Source: Verrucomicrobiales bacterium
GTDB taxonomy: Bacteria; Verrucomicrobiota; Verrucomicrobiia; Verrucomicrobiales; V1-33
Direction: 5' to 3'
Assembly (NCBI GenBank): GCA_028293125.1
Contig: JAQGPJ010000048.1
Span: 1 to 64,000 of the forward strand
DNA: 64,000 bases
A program made the position numbers and the translations under genes. Below are positions 10,445 through 18,752 of this stretch, one piece after another. The notes beneath the pieces are model-generated. The model saw nothing but the letters and a program-made list of their open reading frames with translations. It did not search any database and was not told the origin of the DNA. Numbering within the stretch: the first letter of the stretch is position 1; the number at the start of each line of letters is the position of its first letter.

Positions 10445-11752
10445 ATGACCAACCCCTGGCAATTTTCCCTGGCCGGCGCGCGCCTGGCCGGCCGCAGCGG
10501 CATTCTGGAGCTGATGGACGATCTGGGCCGTGCCCTGACCACCGATCCCGGCATGCGCATGCTCGGCGGCGGCAATCCGGCGCACATTCCCGCCGCCGAC
10601 GCCCTCTGGCGCCGGCGCATGGGCGAACTGATGGCCGACAGCGATGCCTTGGAGCGCATGCTGGGCAACTACGATCCGCCGCGGGGCAATCCGCCGTTTC
10701 TGAAAAGTCTGGCCGGTTTTCTGAACCGCACCTGCGGCTGGGACATCACCCCCGCCCACCTCGCCATCACCGCCGGCGGCCAGAGCGCCTTTTTCTACCT
10801 CTTCAATCTACTCGCCGGTCCCATGCCGGATGGCGGCAGCCGGAGGATCCTTCTGCCCCTGGTGCCGGAATACATCGGCTACGCCAATCAGGGCCTCAGC
10901 CCGGATCTTTTTGTGGCCTGCCAGCCGGAGATCGAAATTCTGCCGGACCACGAATTCAAATACCGGGTGCATTTTCCCTCCGTTGAAGCCGCTCTCGCCA
11001 CCGGGAATATCGGGGCCATCTGTGTCTCCCGCCCCACCAATCCCACCGGCAATGTGCTCACCAACGCGGAGATCACCCGGCTGTCGGAACTGGCGAAAGC
11101 CGCCGGCATTCCCCTGATCATCGACAACGCCTACGGCCTGCCCTTCCCCGGAGCCGTTTTTCTGGACGATGCCACCCCGGTTTTCGACGATCATATTATA
11201 TTGACGCTGAGCCTGTCCAAGCTGGGACTGCCCGGCACCCGCACCGGCATTGTGGTCGCCAGACCCGAAATCACCGAAGCCATGGCCGCCATGACCTCCG
11301 TCGTGGGTCTGGCGAACACCAACACCGGCCAGCAGTTGGTCCAGCCGCTGCTGGAATCCGGGGAAATTATAAGTCTGGCCCGCGAAGTGATCCGCCCCTT
11401 TTACGAAAACCGCGCGCGCGAGGCCGGCCAGTGGATGCGGGAGGCGTTTGGGGACGATTCCGGCTGGTCCCTGCACCGCTGCGAGGGCTCGTTTTTCCGC
11501 TGGCTGCGCCTCACCGGCCTGCCCATTCCCACACGGGAGCTGTATCAGCGGCTCAAAGCCCGGCAGGTGCTCGTGGTGCCCGGCGAGAATTTCTTCTTCG
11601 GCCTGGACGCCGACTGGCCCCACCGCACCGAGTGTCTCAGGCTGAACTGCTCAGGAAATCCCGAAACCGTGCGGGAGGCTTTGCACATTATCGCGGACGA
11701 AGTCCGCAATATCCGCCTCCATGGCACCATAAGTGCGGCTCCCGCCGTCTAA
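10445..11752 (+). CDS. avtA: Valine--pyruvate aminotransferase
   Basis: 435 residues, a fold-type I PLP aminotransferase collinear with E. coli AvtA. Shared blocks include MLGGGNPAHIP, NYDPPRGN, GGQSAFFYLFNL, PLVPEYIGYA, CVSRPTNPTGNV and YQRLKARQVLVVPG. The PLP-binding lysine is K259 in SLSKLGLPG, and the cofactor aspartate is D227 in IIDNAYG. It should exchange amino groups between valine or alanine and 2-oxo acids in the cytoplasm. The ATG at 10445 was preferred over an upstream start at 10406 because it aligns with the family N-terminus. No operon partner is evident. Confidence 0.93.
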   Translation: MTNPWQFSLAGARLAGRSGILELMDDLGRALTTDPGMRMLGGGNPAHIPAADALWRRRMGELMADSDALERMLGNYDPPRGNPPFLKSLAGFLNRTCGWDITPAHLAITAGGQSAFFYLFNLLAGPMPDGGSRRILLPLVPEYIGYANQGLSPDLFVACQPEIEILPDHEFKYRVHFPSVEAALATGNIGAICVSRPTNPTGNVLTNAEITRLSELAKAAGIPLIIDNAYGLPFPGAVFLDDATPVFDDHIILTLSLSKLGLPGTRTGIVVARPEITEAMAAMTSVVGLANTNTGQQLVQPLLESGEIISLAREVIRPFYENRAREAGQWMREAFGDDSGWSLHRCEGSFFRWLRLTGLPIPTRELYQRLKARQVLVVPGENFFFGLDADWPHRTECLRLNCSGNPETVREALHIIADEVRNIRLHGTISAAPAV

Positions 11753-11755
11753 TTG

Positions 11756-11784
11756 TTGACACGTTTCCCGGAAACTGCCATCAG
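11756..11784 (+). promoter_or_regulatory. Candidate sigma-70 promoter of the proline-rich gene
   Basis: A perfect TTGACA (11756-11761) lies 17 bases before a weak -10 (CATCAG, 11779-11784). A TTTCCCG...CGGGAAA inverted repeat starts in the spacer, ends just after the -10 element, and may be an operator or a weak hairpin. The gene starts at 11835. Confidence 0.35.
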
Positions 11785-11834
11785 TCGGGAAAATTCACCG
11801 GATTTCCCACCCGACCTTCTGAATTTCCTTTCCC

Positions 11835-12641
11835 ATGTCTGAAGAACACACACCGCCCAAGCCGACCACCAAAACCTCGGCCGTGCCTCTGAAAAAGGAG
11901 ACCGTCCGCATCACTTTGCGTCCCAATGCTCCCGGTGCGGATGCTCCTCCGGCCACGGTGCCGCTGAGCCCGCCCCCGCGTCCCAGCTTCGGCGCCCCTC
12001 CCGCTCCCACGGTGCCGCTGAGCCCGCCTCCGCGCCCCAGCATCGGCGGAGCCCCGCCTCCTCCCTCCGGAGCTCCTTCCGGTCCTCCGGCCCCGACACC
12101 CGCTCCCGGCGCGCCCCCCCGGCCCGCTCCTCCGGTCGCACCGGTCGGCAGCAAAACCATTCCTCTGGGAGCCGCTCCTCCCCGTCCGGCGGCTCCCGGC
12201 GCTCCCCGTCCGGCTCCCGCCGGCCCCGGCGCTCCCGTTGGTGGCGGCACGCAGCCTCTGCCTCCCCGGTCCGCCGCCACCATCGCCCGTCCCTCCGCTC
12301 CCACGGCAGCCATCTCCAGTGCCCCCATCCGCACGACCGCCGCGCATGATGAGGACCTCGAAGTGGATGACGGCCCGCTGAACATTCTTGCCGTGGTGGC
12401 CCTCGTGGCCAGCCTTGCCGCCGCCTTCCTGGTGTTCGCCTCCGTGGATTCCTGGCCGATGTCCTACGGCTTCGCCGACACCACCGCCCGCAAAGCCGAC
12501 TGGGAAAAGGACAACGATGTTCCCGGCTTCAAGCTGCCGCTGGACTACTCCCCCTTTGATTCCAAGGTTGAGGGTGGCACGGTGAGCAACAAATACGAGA
12601 GCGTGGCCCCGAAACTCCCGGCTCCTCCCACCTTGGAATAA
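11835..12641 (+). CDS. Proline-rich single-pass membrane protein, unknown function
   Basis: 268 residues. Residues 1-165 are dominated by Pro, Ala and Gly and contain an 11-residue segment, TVPLSPPPRPS, twice (41-51 and 59-69). A short acidic stretch (HDEDLEVDD) precedes one transmembrane helix at about 181-203. A non-proline tail of about 65 residues follows and would lie outside the cytoplasm if the proline-rich part is inside. The early motif KKETVRITLR is one I associate with verrucomicrobial proteins of this build. No enzyme motif is visible. A 24-codon gene and a strong terminator follow, so the two probably share a transcript. Confidence 0.8.
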   Translation: MSEEHTPPKPTTKTSAVPLKKETVRITLRPNAPGADAPPATVPLSPPPRPSFGAPPAPTVPLSPPPRPSIGGAPPPPSGAPSGPPAPTPAPGAPPRPAPPVAPVGSKTIPLGAAPPRPAAPGAPRPAPAGPGAPVGGGTQPLPPRSAATIARPSAPTAAISSAPIRTTAAHDEDLEVDDGPLNILAVVALVASLAAAFLVFASVDSWPMSYGFADTTARKADWEKDNDVPGFKLPLDYSPFDSKVEGGTVSNKYESVAPKLPAPPTLE

Positions 12642-12682
12642 GGCCTGCGGCAGCACACTAACTTTAATTACTCCAACCACTC

Positions 12683-12757
12683 ATGGGACCCATTGTTTTT
12701 CTTGTCATCGCCGCCATTGCCGCGGTTGCCGCGCAGGCTCTCACCTACTTCGCGTGA
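12683..12757 (+). CDS. 24-residue hydrophobic small membrane protein
   Basis: ATG at 12683 to TGA at 12755-12757. After MGP comes a nearly unbroken hydrophobic run rich in Ala, Val and Ile, then QALTYFA, which is one short transmembrane helix. It lies 41 bases after the proline-rich membrane protein and 24 bases before the terminator at 12782. That placement favours a real short gene in the same transcript. There is no obvious ribosome binding site. It could be a helper of the upstream protein, but this is inference. Confidence 0.5.
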   Translation: MGPIVFLVIAAIAAVAAQALTYFA

Positions 12758-12781
12758 AATCCTGATTTCCGGTTAAACTTC

Positions 12782-12817
12782 AAGCCCGGCAGGCATTTTC
12801 GCCTGCCGGGCTTTTTT
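12782..12817 (+). terminator. Strong intrinsic terminator
   Basis: A perfect 13-bp stem, AAGCCCGGCAGGC with its complement, has a 6-base loop and ends in six T (12812-12817). It closes the transcript of the proline-rich gene and the 24-residue gene. Confidence 0.9.
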
Positions 12818-12884
12818 ATTTGCATCGCCGCCAAGCCGCTTAAGTTTGATGGGTATCCAACCACCACCAACCCAACCCCGCTCC

Positions 12885-13214
12885 ATGGCCAGTCTCGCAG
12901 TCACCCAAGTCTCCCAAGCCACCTTCCAACAGGAAGTCCTGCAAGCCACCGTCCCCGTTGTCGTCGATTTCTGGGCGGAGTGGTGCGGCCCCTGCAAAAT
13001 GCTCAGCCCGGTGCTGGATGAAATCGCCGCCGAGAAAGGCAGTGCCGTGAAGGTGGTGAAGGTCAATGTCGATGAGGAGGGCGATCTCGCCGCCGAATAC
13101 GGCATCAGCAGCATCCCGGCCCTGTTTTTCTTCAAGGACGGAGAGCTGAAGCACAAAGCCCGCGGCGTTCAGCCCAAAGCGGAAATCATCCGCCGCCTCG
13201 AATCCATCGCCTGA
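12885..13214 (+). CDS. trxA: Thioredoxin
   Basis: 109 residues, the usual size of a single-domain thioredoxin. The redox site is WCGPC with C34 and C37. The buried Asp (VVVDFWAEWC) and the cis-proline (SSIPALFFF) are present. It reduces disulfides in cytoplasmic proteins using thioredoxin reductase, which is not in this window. An upstream ATG at 12846 would add 13 atypical residues, so 12885 was chosen. It sits between two terminators and is probably transcribed alone. Confidence 0.93.
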   Translation: MASLAVTQVSQATFQQEVLQATVPVVVDFWAEWCGPCKMLSPVLDEIAAEKGSAVKVVKVNVDEEGDLAAEYGISSIPALFFFKDGELKHKARGVQPKAEIIRRLESIA

Positions 13215-13305
13215 GTCAAACCCGTCCCCCCTTCCCGGAAATCCGACGCCCGGCCTCCCTTGCCGACAGCCCGTGGAATTCCGACATCGCTGGACGCGTC
13301 CATCA

Positions 13306-13346
13306 AAAACGGCTGCCCGTTGTCACGCGGGCAGCCGTTTTGTTTT
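13306..13346. terminator. Bidirectional terminator between trxA and the PQQ-propeller gene
   Basis: A 14-bp perfect stem, AAAACGGCTGCCCG with its complement, has an 8-base loop. Runs of T follow on the plus strand and on the minus strand, so it can end both convergent genes. Confidence 0.85.
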
Positions 13347-13446
13347 GGTGCCGGATAAAAGCGGTGAAGGCGCGTTCCGGGCCGGATGTGAATGGCAGTG
13401 GATTTTCCTTTCGTGACCCTGTTCCGGTCAGGAAAGAACCGCCGCT

Positions 13447-14682
13447 TCAGTCACCTTTGACATCGTAGCAGTAAATCAGCTCCTGATCGCGCAGGTAGAG
13501 GCGGCCATTCAGAATCACGGGGTGCACCCAGATCTTGCCCTGCGGCTTGCGCTGGGTGCTCTGGGGATCAAGTTTAAAGCGACCCTCCTCCTTCCAGCCT
13601 TTGTCCGAGGCGGCGATGAGCGCCACATTGCCGGTCTGCTCCTCCACGCACACCAGATGACCGGCGGCGTAGCCGATGCCGCCCTTGCCCATGGCGTCGC
13701 TTTTCCAGACCTCCTCGCCGGTCATGAAATCCTGGCATTTCCAGCCGCCTTTATCGGAATGCCCGTACAGCTTGCCGTCCACAAGGACAACACCGCCATG
13801 ATGATTGACAATCACATTGTTCTCGTAAACGATTTCAGGCTCCTTTTCCCCCAGCTTGTACATGCGGCAGCCCACGCCGTAGCCGGCGGTGACAAAGAGA
13901 TAGCCATCCTTGAAAATAGGCGTGGGAATCACCGCCACACGGCCGGAGAAGTTGGACTCCCAGAGCAGCTCCCCATTGTCAGGATTCACTCCGAACACCT
14001 TTTTGGTCAGAAGCTGCACAATCTGGCGCTGGCCGTTCACCGTGACCGGCACAGTTGAGGAATACTGCGCGGGCTCCTTGATGCCGGTGCTGCGCCAGAG
14101 GACCTTGCCCGTCTTTTTATCCAAAGCCGCCAGGGTGCCCTGGGAGCCACCGGGGGTGCAGATGACTTTGTCGCCCTCAACAAGGACCGACTCCGTGTAG
14201 CCCCAGTCCTGGAGTTTCCCCCCCATCTCGTCGATGAGGTCCTTTTTCCAAAGAATAGCCCCGTCCTTGACGGACAGACAGCCGAGAATGCCATTGGCGG
14301 AAAGCGCGTACACCCGGTCGCCGTCCACGGTGGGTGTGCTGCGGGGACCATCGCCCCAATTGTTGGGATAGATGCGGCTGTCCAGCTGCACGGACCATTT
14401 CTGTTTGCCGGTGGCGGGGTCCACGCAGATCACGTTCTCCCCGTCCTTGATGGCGCCCATGGTGAAAAGCCGATCCCCCACCACGGAGAATCCAGAGTAC
14501 CCCAGCCCCGCCCCCTTGAAGACCCAGAGCTGTTTGGGGCCTTTGGCCGGCCAGGGATTCAGAATGCTTTTGTCGGGCGAATGGTCATCGCGGTTCTCCC
14601 CGCGCCACTGGGGCCAGTCGGCGGCGGTGAGAAGAGTTTGCCCGAAGGCCAGCAGAAGGGAGAGGGAAAGGAAGCGTTTCAT
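13447..14682 (-). CDS. Secreted PQQ-like beta-propeller repeat protein
   Basis: 411 residues from the ATG at 14682, where a signal peptide of about 20 residues begins; the upstream open frame lacks coding character. The mature protein opens with ADWPQWRGENRD, typical of this PVC family, and then shows repeated propeller blades (NVICVDPATGKQKW, GTLAALDKKTGKVLW, FGVNPDNGELLWES). The fold resembles PQQ-dependent dehydrogenases, but many members bind no PQQ and act as scaffolds. The gene is probably monocistronic, and its role in the periplasm is unknown. Confidence 0.88.
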   Translation of the reverse strand: MKRFLSLSLLLAFGQTLLTAADWPQWRGENRDDHSPDKSILNPWPAKGPKQLWVFKGAGLGYSGFSVVGDRLFTMGAIKDGENVICVDPATGKQKWSVQLDSRIYPNNWGDGPRSTPTVDGDRVYALSANGILGCLSVKDGAILWKKDLIDEMGGKLQDWGYTESVLVEGDKVICTPGGSQGTLAALDKKTGKVLWRSTGIKEPAQYSSTVPVTVNGQRQIVQLLTKKVFGVNPDNGELLWESNFSGRVAVIPTPIFKDGYLFVTAGYGVGCRMYKLGEKEPEIVYENNVIVNHHGGVVLVDGKLYGHSDKGGWKCQDFMTGEEVWKSDAMGKGGIGYAAGHLVCVEEQTGNVALIAASDKGWKEEGRFKLDPQSTQRKPQGKIWVHPVILNGRLYLRDQELIYCYDVKGD

Positions 14683-14782
14683 GGGACCGTGAAATGAATC
14701 TCCTTTAACGGTAAAGGCGGTGCACTTCTTGCCGCGGCACGGAGAGATTCCAAGGGCAAAGAACCGCCGTGTTCCGTCCGCA

Positions 14783-15379
14783 TTATTTTTCCGGATTGGC
14801 TTTTGCAGGTGCGGATTCCTCGGAATTCGCTTTTTCGAACTCGGAGATATCAATCCCATGCTTGTCCGCCGCGGCTTTAAATTCCCCGGACGCCGTTCTT
14901 CCATCCACCGTGAGCGGTCCCATCCGGGTTTGAAGCTCCCTCATGGTGTTCATGAATTCAGGATGGGACTGGACGTAGGCCGGCATCGCGGTGGGATCGG
15001 AGGGCAGATCAGCGGGAATCCGGCTCAGCATCGCCGCTCTGGCATTGGCGTTGGCCACCACTTTGCCAAATGCCGCGGCCACCTCCTCCGGCAGTCCGGT
15101 GGTGGGCACTGCCGCCAGTTTGGCGATCACCGGCGGCACTTTTTTCATGGTCTCCATCGGATTGACACCGGGTTTTTGGGATTCGCCTTTGAGGGCGTTC
15201 ATTTCAGCGGCCACCCCGTTCAGGGCTGCGGTGAAGGCAGCTTTGTGATCAACCGCCGGGGTTGCCGCCGGAGCCGGAGCCGAAGCTGGAGATGTGGAGG
15301 AGGTTTCCGTCTGCTTTTTGTCACAGGCGGTGAACGGCAGAGCCAGAATGGCGGCAAGCGGGGGCAGGAGATTTTTCAT
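14783..15379 (-). CDS. Predicted lipoprotein, unknown function
   Basis: 198 residues. A lipoprotein signal ends in FTAC with Cys19 as the lipidation site. A Ser/Ala/Pro-rich linker (about 25-45) leads to a helical Ala-rich domain with no family I recognise. It lies 100 bases upstream of the PQQ-propeller gene on the same strand, so co-transcription is possible. Membrane anchoring in the periplasm is the only property the sequence supports. Confidence 0.72.
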   Translation of the reverse strand: MKNLLPPLAAILALPFTACDKKQTETSSTSPASAPAPAATPAVDHKAAFTAALNGVAAEMNALKGESQKPGVNPMETMKKVPPVIAKLAAVPTTGLPEEVAAAFGKVVANANARAAMLSRIPADLPSDPTAMPAYVQSHPEFMNTMRELQTRMGPLTVDGRTASGEFKAAADKHGIDISEFEKANSEESAPAKANPEK

Positions 15380-15912
15380 GGGAAGCGGGCGTGGTGTCTG
15401 ATGGGCGGGAAACGGCGGCCTTCCGGATGTGGCGCAGGCCGGCGCTCAGGGCATACCGGCCGGCAGCGCCCGGTGTTCCACATTCAGAGGGTGCGGGCAA
15501 TTCAAATCGCCCCGCTTTCCCGGCCCTGTTTCCCCTCCCCTGCCCGCAATGCCGTCTATGGCCGGAAGCTCTCGTTCCCAAGAGTTAAACCAGGTGGTGG
15601 CCGCACTGACCAAACGTCTGCCCTCCAATTAAGGCATGGCATCGGTTAGGCTGACCAGACCTCCATAATTTTGTATCGGAGCGGGCCCAAAGGGCCAGGA
15701 GTCACGCGCACCGCAGGAAAGGGAAAAAAGGGGAAAACAGGAACAGCGGTCTGTGGACCGCCGACTGGGAAAGAACGCCGGGAATGAACCGGAAGGCCTG
15801 ACGTAGCAAACCCCGCGCCGCCCGTCAATGCCTGGAAACAAATTCCTCCATATTTTCTGAAACCGCCCTCCCGTGGCAAAGCCGGAGAGCCACGCCCGTG
15901 GACCGCCCCCGC
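15380..15912. other. 533-base intergenic region, no gene seen
   Basis: No open frame with coding character or homology was found on either strand. Small perfect hairpins occur (CGGTC/GACCG near 15748, CCACG/CGTGG near 15890), but none has a T run. It should hold the promoter of the lipoprotein gene and the 3' region of the PrsW-like gene, both on the minus strand. Confidence 0.5.
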
Positions 15913-17532
15913 TCACAGCTCCCGCAGGAACCACACAAACATGGCGTTGAGCAGCACCACCGACAGCAGCGCCGGTCCCAGCATGATGAAGCTGATCTGC
16001 CAGCCGAACCCCGCCACCAGGTAATTCAGCAGGCATCCCAACAGCACCGCCGAGCCCAGCAGAAAGACGCTGTGGGCACTGACCACCTGCGGGGCGGTGC
16101 CCTGCTCCGTGCGCACGGTCTGAAAATAAAACCACGCCAGCCCGGCCAGAATCCAGATGGGCAGATTCGCGGCCTCCGCGGAATACCCCGACAGGCAGAA
16201 GTCGTAAAGTCCGTGCAGCGCCACCACCGCTGCGAAAACCGCCAGAAACGGCGAACCGTAGTTTTTCGGATAGCGCAGGAACCGGAAAAGCGCCCAGCCC
16301 AGAAGCCCTGTCAGCGCCAGATGAATGAAATTTGCCGTGACAAACCGGCCAAGGGCCGCCGTCGCCCCCCCGGACTGGTAGTAATTAAGGTTTTCCTCCA
16401 ACGCAAAACCCAGGCCCACGCAGGAGGCCGATACCAGCGCCAGACCCGGCGTGCGTTTGCGCAGCAGCGGCAGCAGGGGCAGAAAGGCTATCAGCTTGGC
16501 CACCTCCTCCCGCAGCCCCACTCCGGCGATGTAGAAGACAAAGTCATTCCCCGCCAGGCCATTCTGTGTCAGTCCGCCCCGCGACTCCTGCAGCAGCAGG
16601 AGCAGCAGGGTGATGACGATGCTCCCGACTCCCAGCACCACTCCCAGCAGGCTGATCCACCAGTCCCGCAGAGGAATTCGGCAGCCCTTATGGAGACTCA
16701 CAAACCATACCGCCGCTGTCAGCAGGCTGATCAGGACCAAACCGGTGTGCTGCAGACCCTCGCGGATGTGGGAAAATGAAATCGTCAGCAGGGCTCCCAT
16801 GTCCCTCGTGTACTGCGCCACCCGCATGGTCAGGCCATCATCCACGGACTCCAGGGCTGCACGGTAGCCCTCCACCCCCATCAGCCGCTCCACCACATCC
16901 GGCCATTCACGGATCAACGCCAGCTCCAGCGCCTGCCGCCGGGCTTCGACCCCGTCCGGCAGCGCCCCCGCCTTTTCATACCAGGCCAAAGCTCCCGGAA
17001 AATCACGCCCCTTCCGGAGTACATCCCCGGCCATGGTCATGGGCAGCGCGGCCGAGCCATCCACGGTCCCCGCCGCCAGTTCCGCCGCCGCTGCCGCTGT
17101 GTCCGGCGTCCTGTCCCGCATGGCGCGGTGGTATTTCAGAAACAGGGCGCGCTCCGGTTCCGGCAGTTTGGAGGTGGTCAGCAGTATATCCGTCTGCTCG
17201 GGCTCTCCCTCCTCTGCATCCTCGATCTCCAAGGCACTGGACGGCGTGCGGTCCGAGTCCAGGACCAGCCAGGCATCGCGGCGCAGCAGACGCACCAGCG
17301 CCGTGCGGTCCACGGGCTCCGCCTTCAGCACCCCGGCCACCGTGTCCTTTCCGCTTTCCTGGGGATTTGAACTCTGCTCCTCGCGCCAGTGCTGCGCCCA
17401 CCCCTCCGGAGTTCCCTGCGAATTGAGCCACAAGGCATTCATCACAAAAAGCCCCATTACGGTCAGCACCGCTTGTGTCAGCGTCGCGGGGTTGCGGCTG
17501 AGCCAATGCAGACGGCGGCGGAGGGAAGTCAT
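15913..17532 (-). CDS. PrsW-family intramembrane metalloprotease with long N-terminal domain
   Basis: 539 residues from the ATG at 17532, which gives a basic N-terminus before a membrane helix (about 18-36). Residues 40-245 form a soluble region with TPR-like helices. Residues 255-539 are polytopic. They hold the PrsW signature glutamates E342/E343 (GLREEVAK), E379/E380-N381 (FALEENLNYY), H404 and H440 (ALHGLYDF), the expected metal ligands of the ABC-II/CPBP-like superfamily. PrsW in Bacillus cleaves an anti-sigma factor. The large extracytoplasmic domain here is an addition to the minimal protease and may be the sensor. Substrate unknown. Confidence 0.85.
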   Translation of the reverse strand: MTSLRRRLHWLSRNPATLTQAVLTVMGLFVMNALWLNSQGTPEGWAQHWREEQSSNPQESGKDTVAGVLKAEPVDRTALVRLLRRDAWLVLDSDRTPSSALEIEDAEEGEPEQTDILLTTSKLPEPERALFLKYHRAMRDRTPDTAAAAAELAAGTVDGSAALPMTMAGDVLRKGRDFPGALAWYEKAGALPDGVEARRQALELALIREWPDVVERLMGVEGYRAALESVDDGLTMRVAQYTRDMGALLTISFSHIREGLQHTGLVLISLLTAAVWFVSLHKGCRIPLRDWWISLLGVVLGVGSIVITLLLLLLQESRGGLTQNGLAGNDFVFYIAGVGLREEVAKLIAFLPLLPLLRKRTPGLALVSASCVGLGFALEENLNYYQSGGATAALGRFVTANFIHLALTGLLGWALFRFLRYPKNYGSPFLAVFAAVVALHGLYDFCLSGYSAEAANLPIWILAGLAWFYFQTVRTEQGTAPQVVSAHSVFLLGSAVLLGCLLNYLVAGFGWQISFIMLGPALLSVVLLNAMFVWFLREL

Positions 17533-17877
17533 ACGGGCAGCAGGGAAAGGGGAGCGGAAGCCGGGCCGCACGGACTTGCCAACGCAAAGTTTTTCCAAAT
17601 TATCCCCTGTGGTTTATGACAGGCCATCTGTACCCCGCCCACCCCCGGCTGTTTCTTTTTGGGGATCCACGCGGAATCACGCCCGGCCGCTGGTTTTCCA
17701 GTGTGAAAATCCCTTGCGCCGCTCCGGATTTATCCTAAATTCGCCGCCCCCGCCCCTTCGGGTTTCCGGGGAAACCGCATCCTCAATACAATCAACCTGT
17801 CTCCCCAGGCCACATCGGGATTCCCCCGAGCAATTGCCCGCCAACGGCAGCTGTGTCCGCCCGGAGACGTCCATTAC
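17533..17877. other. 345-base divergent promoter region of prsW-like gene and rpsB
   Basis: No gene seen. It must contain the promoters of both flanking divergent genes and a 5' leader for rpsB, where S2-type autoregulation could act. No clear structured leader was recognised by eye apart from the candidate promoter listed separately. Confidence 0.5.
17714..17741 (+). promoter_or_regulatory. Candidate promoter of rpsB-tsf
   Basis: TTGCGC (17714-17719), a 16-base spacer, then TAAATT (17736-17741). Transcription from here would leave a leader of about 130 bases before the rpsB ATG. Confidence 0.3.
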
Positions 17878-18636
17878 ATGAATACTGAACTGCTCAAGGA
17901 TCTGATCGAAGCCGGTGTCCACTTTGGCCACCAGACCCGCAAGTGGCATCCCGGGATGAAACCCTTCCTGCTCACCACGCGGAACAACGTCCACATCATC
18001 AACCTTGAGGAAACCACCAGGCAGGTAGCCGTCGCCGCTGACTTCCTCTGCGACGCCGCCAAGGCCGGCAAGAGAATTCTCTTTGTGGGCTGCAAGCGCC
18101 AGGCCCAGGATGCCGTCCGCGAGGCCGCGGAGACCACGGGCCAGTTCTACGTCAACCACCGCTGGCTGGGCGGCACTCTCACCAATTTCGCGACCATCAA
18201 AAAGAGCATCTCGCGTCTGAAATACCTCGAAACCATCGAGCAGCAGCCTGAGTTCAAGATGATGTCCAAAAAGGAACTCGCCGCCCTGGGCCGTGAGAAA
18301 GCCAAGCTCCAGCGCAACCTGAGCGGCATCCGTGAACTCAGCGGCCCCCCGGATATCATGGTCATCGTGGACTCCCACCGCGAAGGCATCGCCGTCGCCG
18401 AGGGCCGCCGCCTGGGCATCCCGATCGTGGCTATGACCGACAGCAACGCCGATCCCTACCAGGTGAACTACCCGATCGCCTCCAACGACGACGCTGTGCG
18501 CTCCATCCGCATCATTCTCCAGCAGCTCGTGGTGCCTCTGCTCGCCACTCTGGAAATGGCCGGCCGCGCCCCGAAAAAGAAAGCCGCCGCCCCTGAGGCC
18601 GCTGCTTCCGAGGCCGACGCCGTCGCTGCTGCCTGA
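17878..18636 (+). CDS. rpsB: 30S ribosomal protein S2
   Basis: 252 residues. Diagnostic blocks are LLEAGVHFGHQTRKW-like at the start (here LIEAGVHFGHQTRKWHPGM), HIINLEET, FVNHRWLGGTLTN-like (YVNHRWLGGTLTN) and GIPIVAMTDSNADP-like near residue 180. The Ala/Glu-rich tail after about residue 232 is a variable extension. S2 binds late to the 30S subunit and recruits S1. It is followed by tsf, the usual bacterial order, with a hairpin between them. Confidence 0.98.
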   Translation: MNTELLKDLIEAGVHFGHQTRKWHPGMKPFLLTTRNNVHIINLEETTRQVAVAADFLCDAAKAGKRILFVGCKRQAQDAVREAAETTGQFYVNHRWLGGTLTNFATIKKSISRLKYLETIEQQPEFKMMSKKELAALGREKAKLQRNLSGIRELSGPPDIMVIVDSHREGIAVAEGRRLGIPIVAMTDSNADPYQVNYPIASNDDAVRSIRIILQQLVVPLLATLEMAGRAPKKKAAAPEAAASEADAVAAA

Positions 18637-18682
18637 CCTGCATACCGCCCCGGATCAGCCAGCCATTTCATTCCAATTGCAG

Positions 18683-18711
18683 GCGGCGGTGAGGAGCATC
18701 CTCACCGCCGC
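18683..18711 (+). promoter_or_regulatory. Hairpin between rpsB and tsf
   Basis: A perfect 13-bp stem, GCGGCGGTGAGGA with its complement, closes a 3-base loop. No proper T run follows (only GTTTA a few bases on). It may attenuate or process the rpsB-tsf message rather than end it. Confidence 0.5.
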
Positions 18712-18752
18712 TGCCGTTTACCCAACCAATCCCAAATCAACCTCAGTATCCT

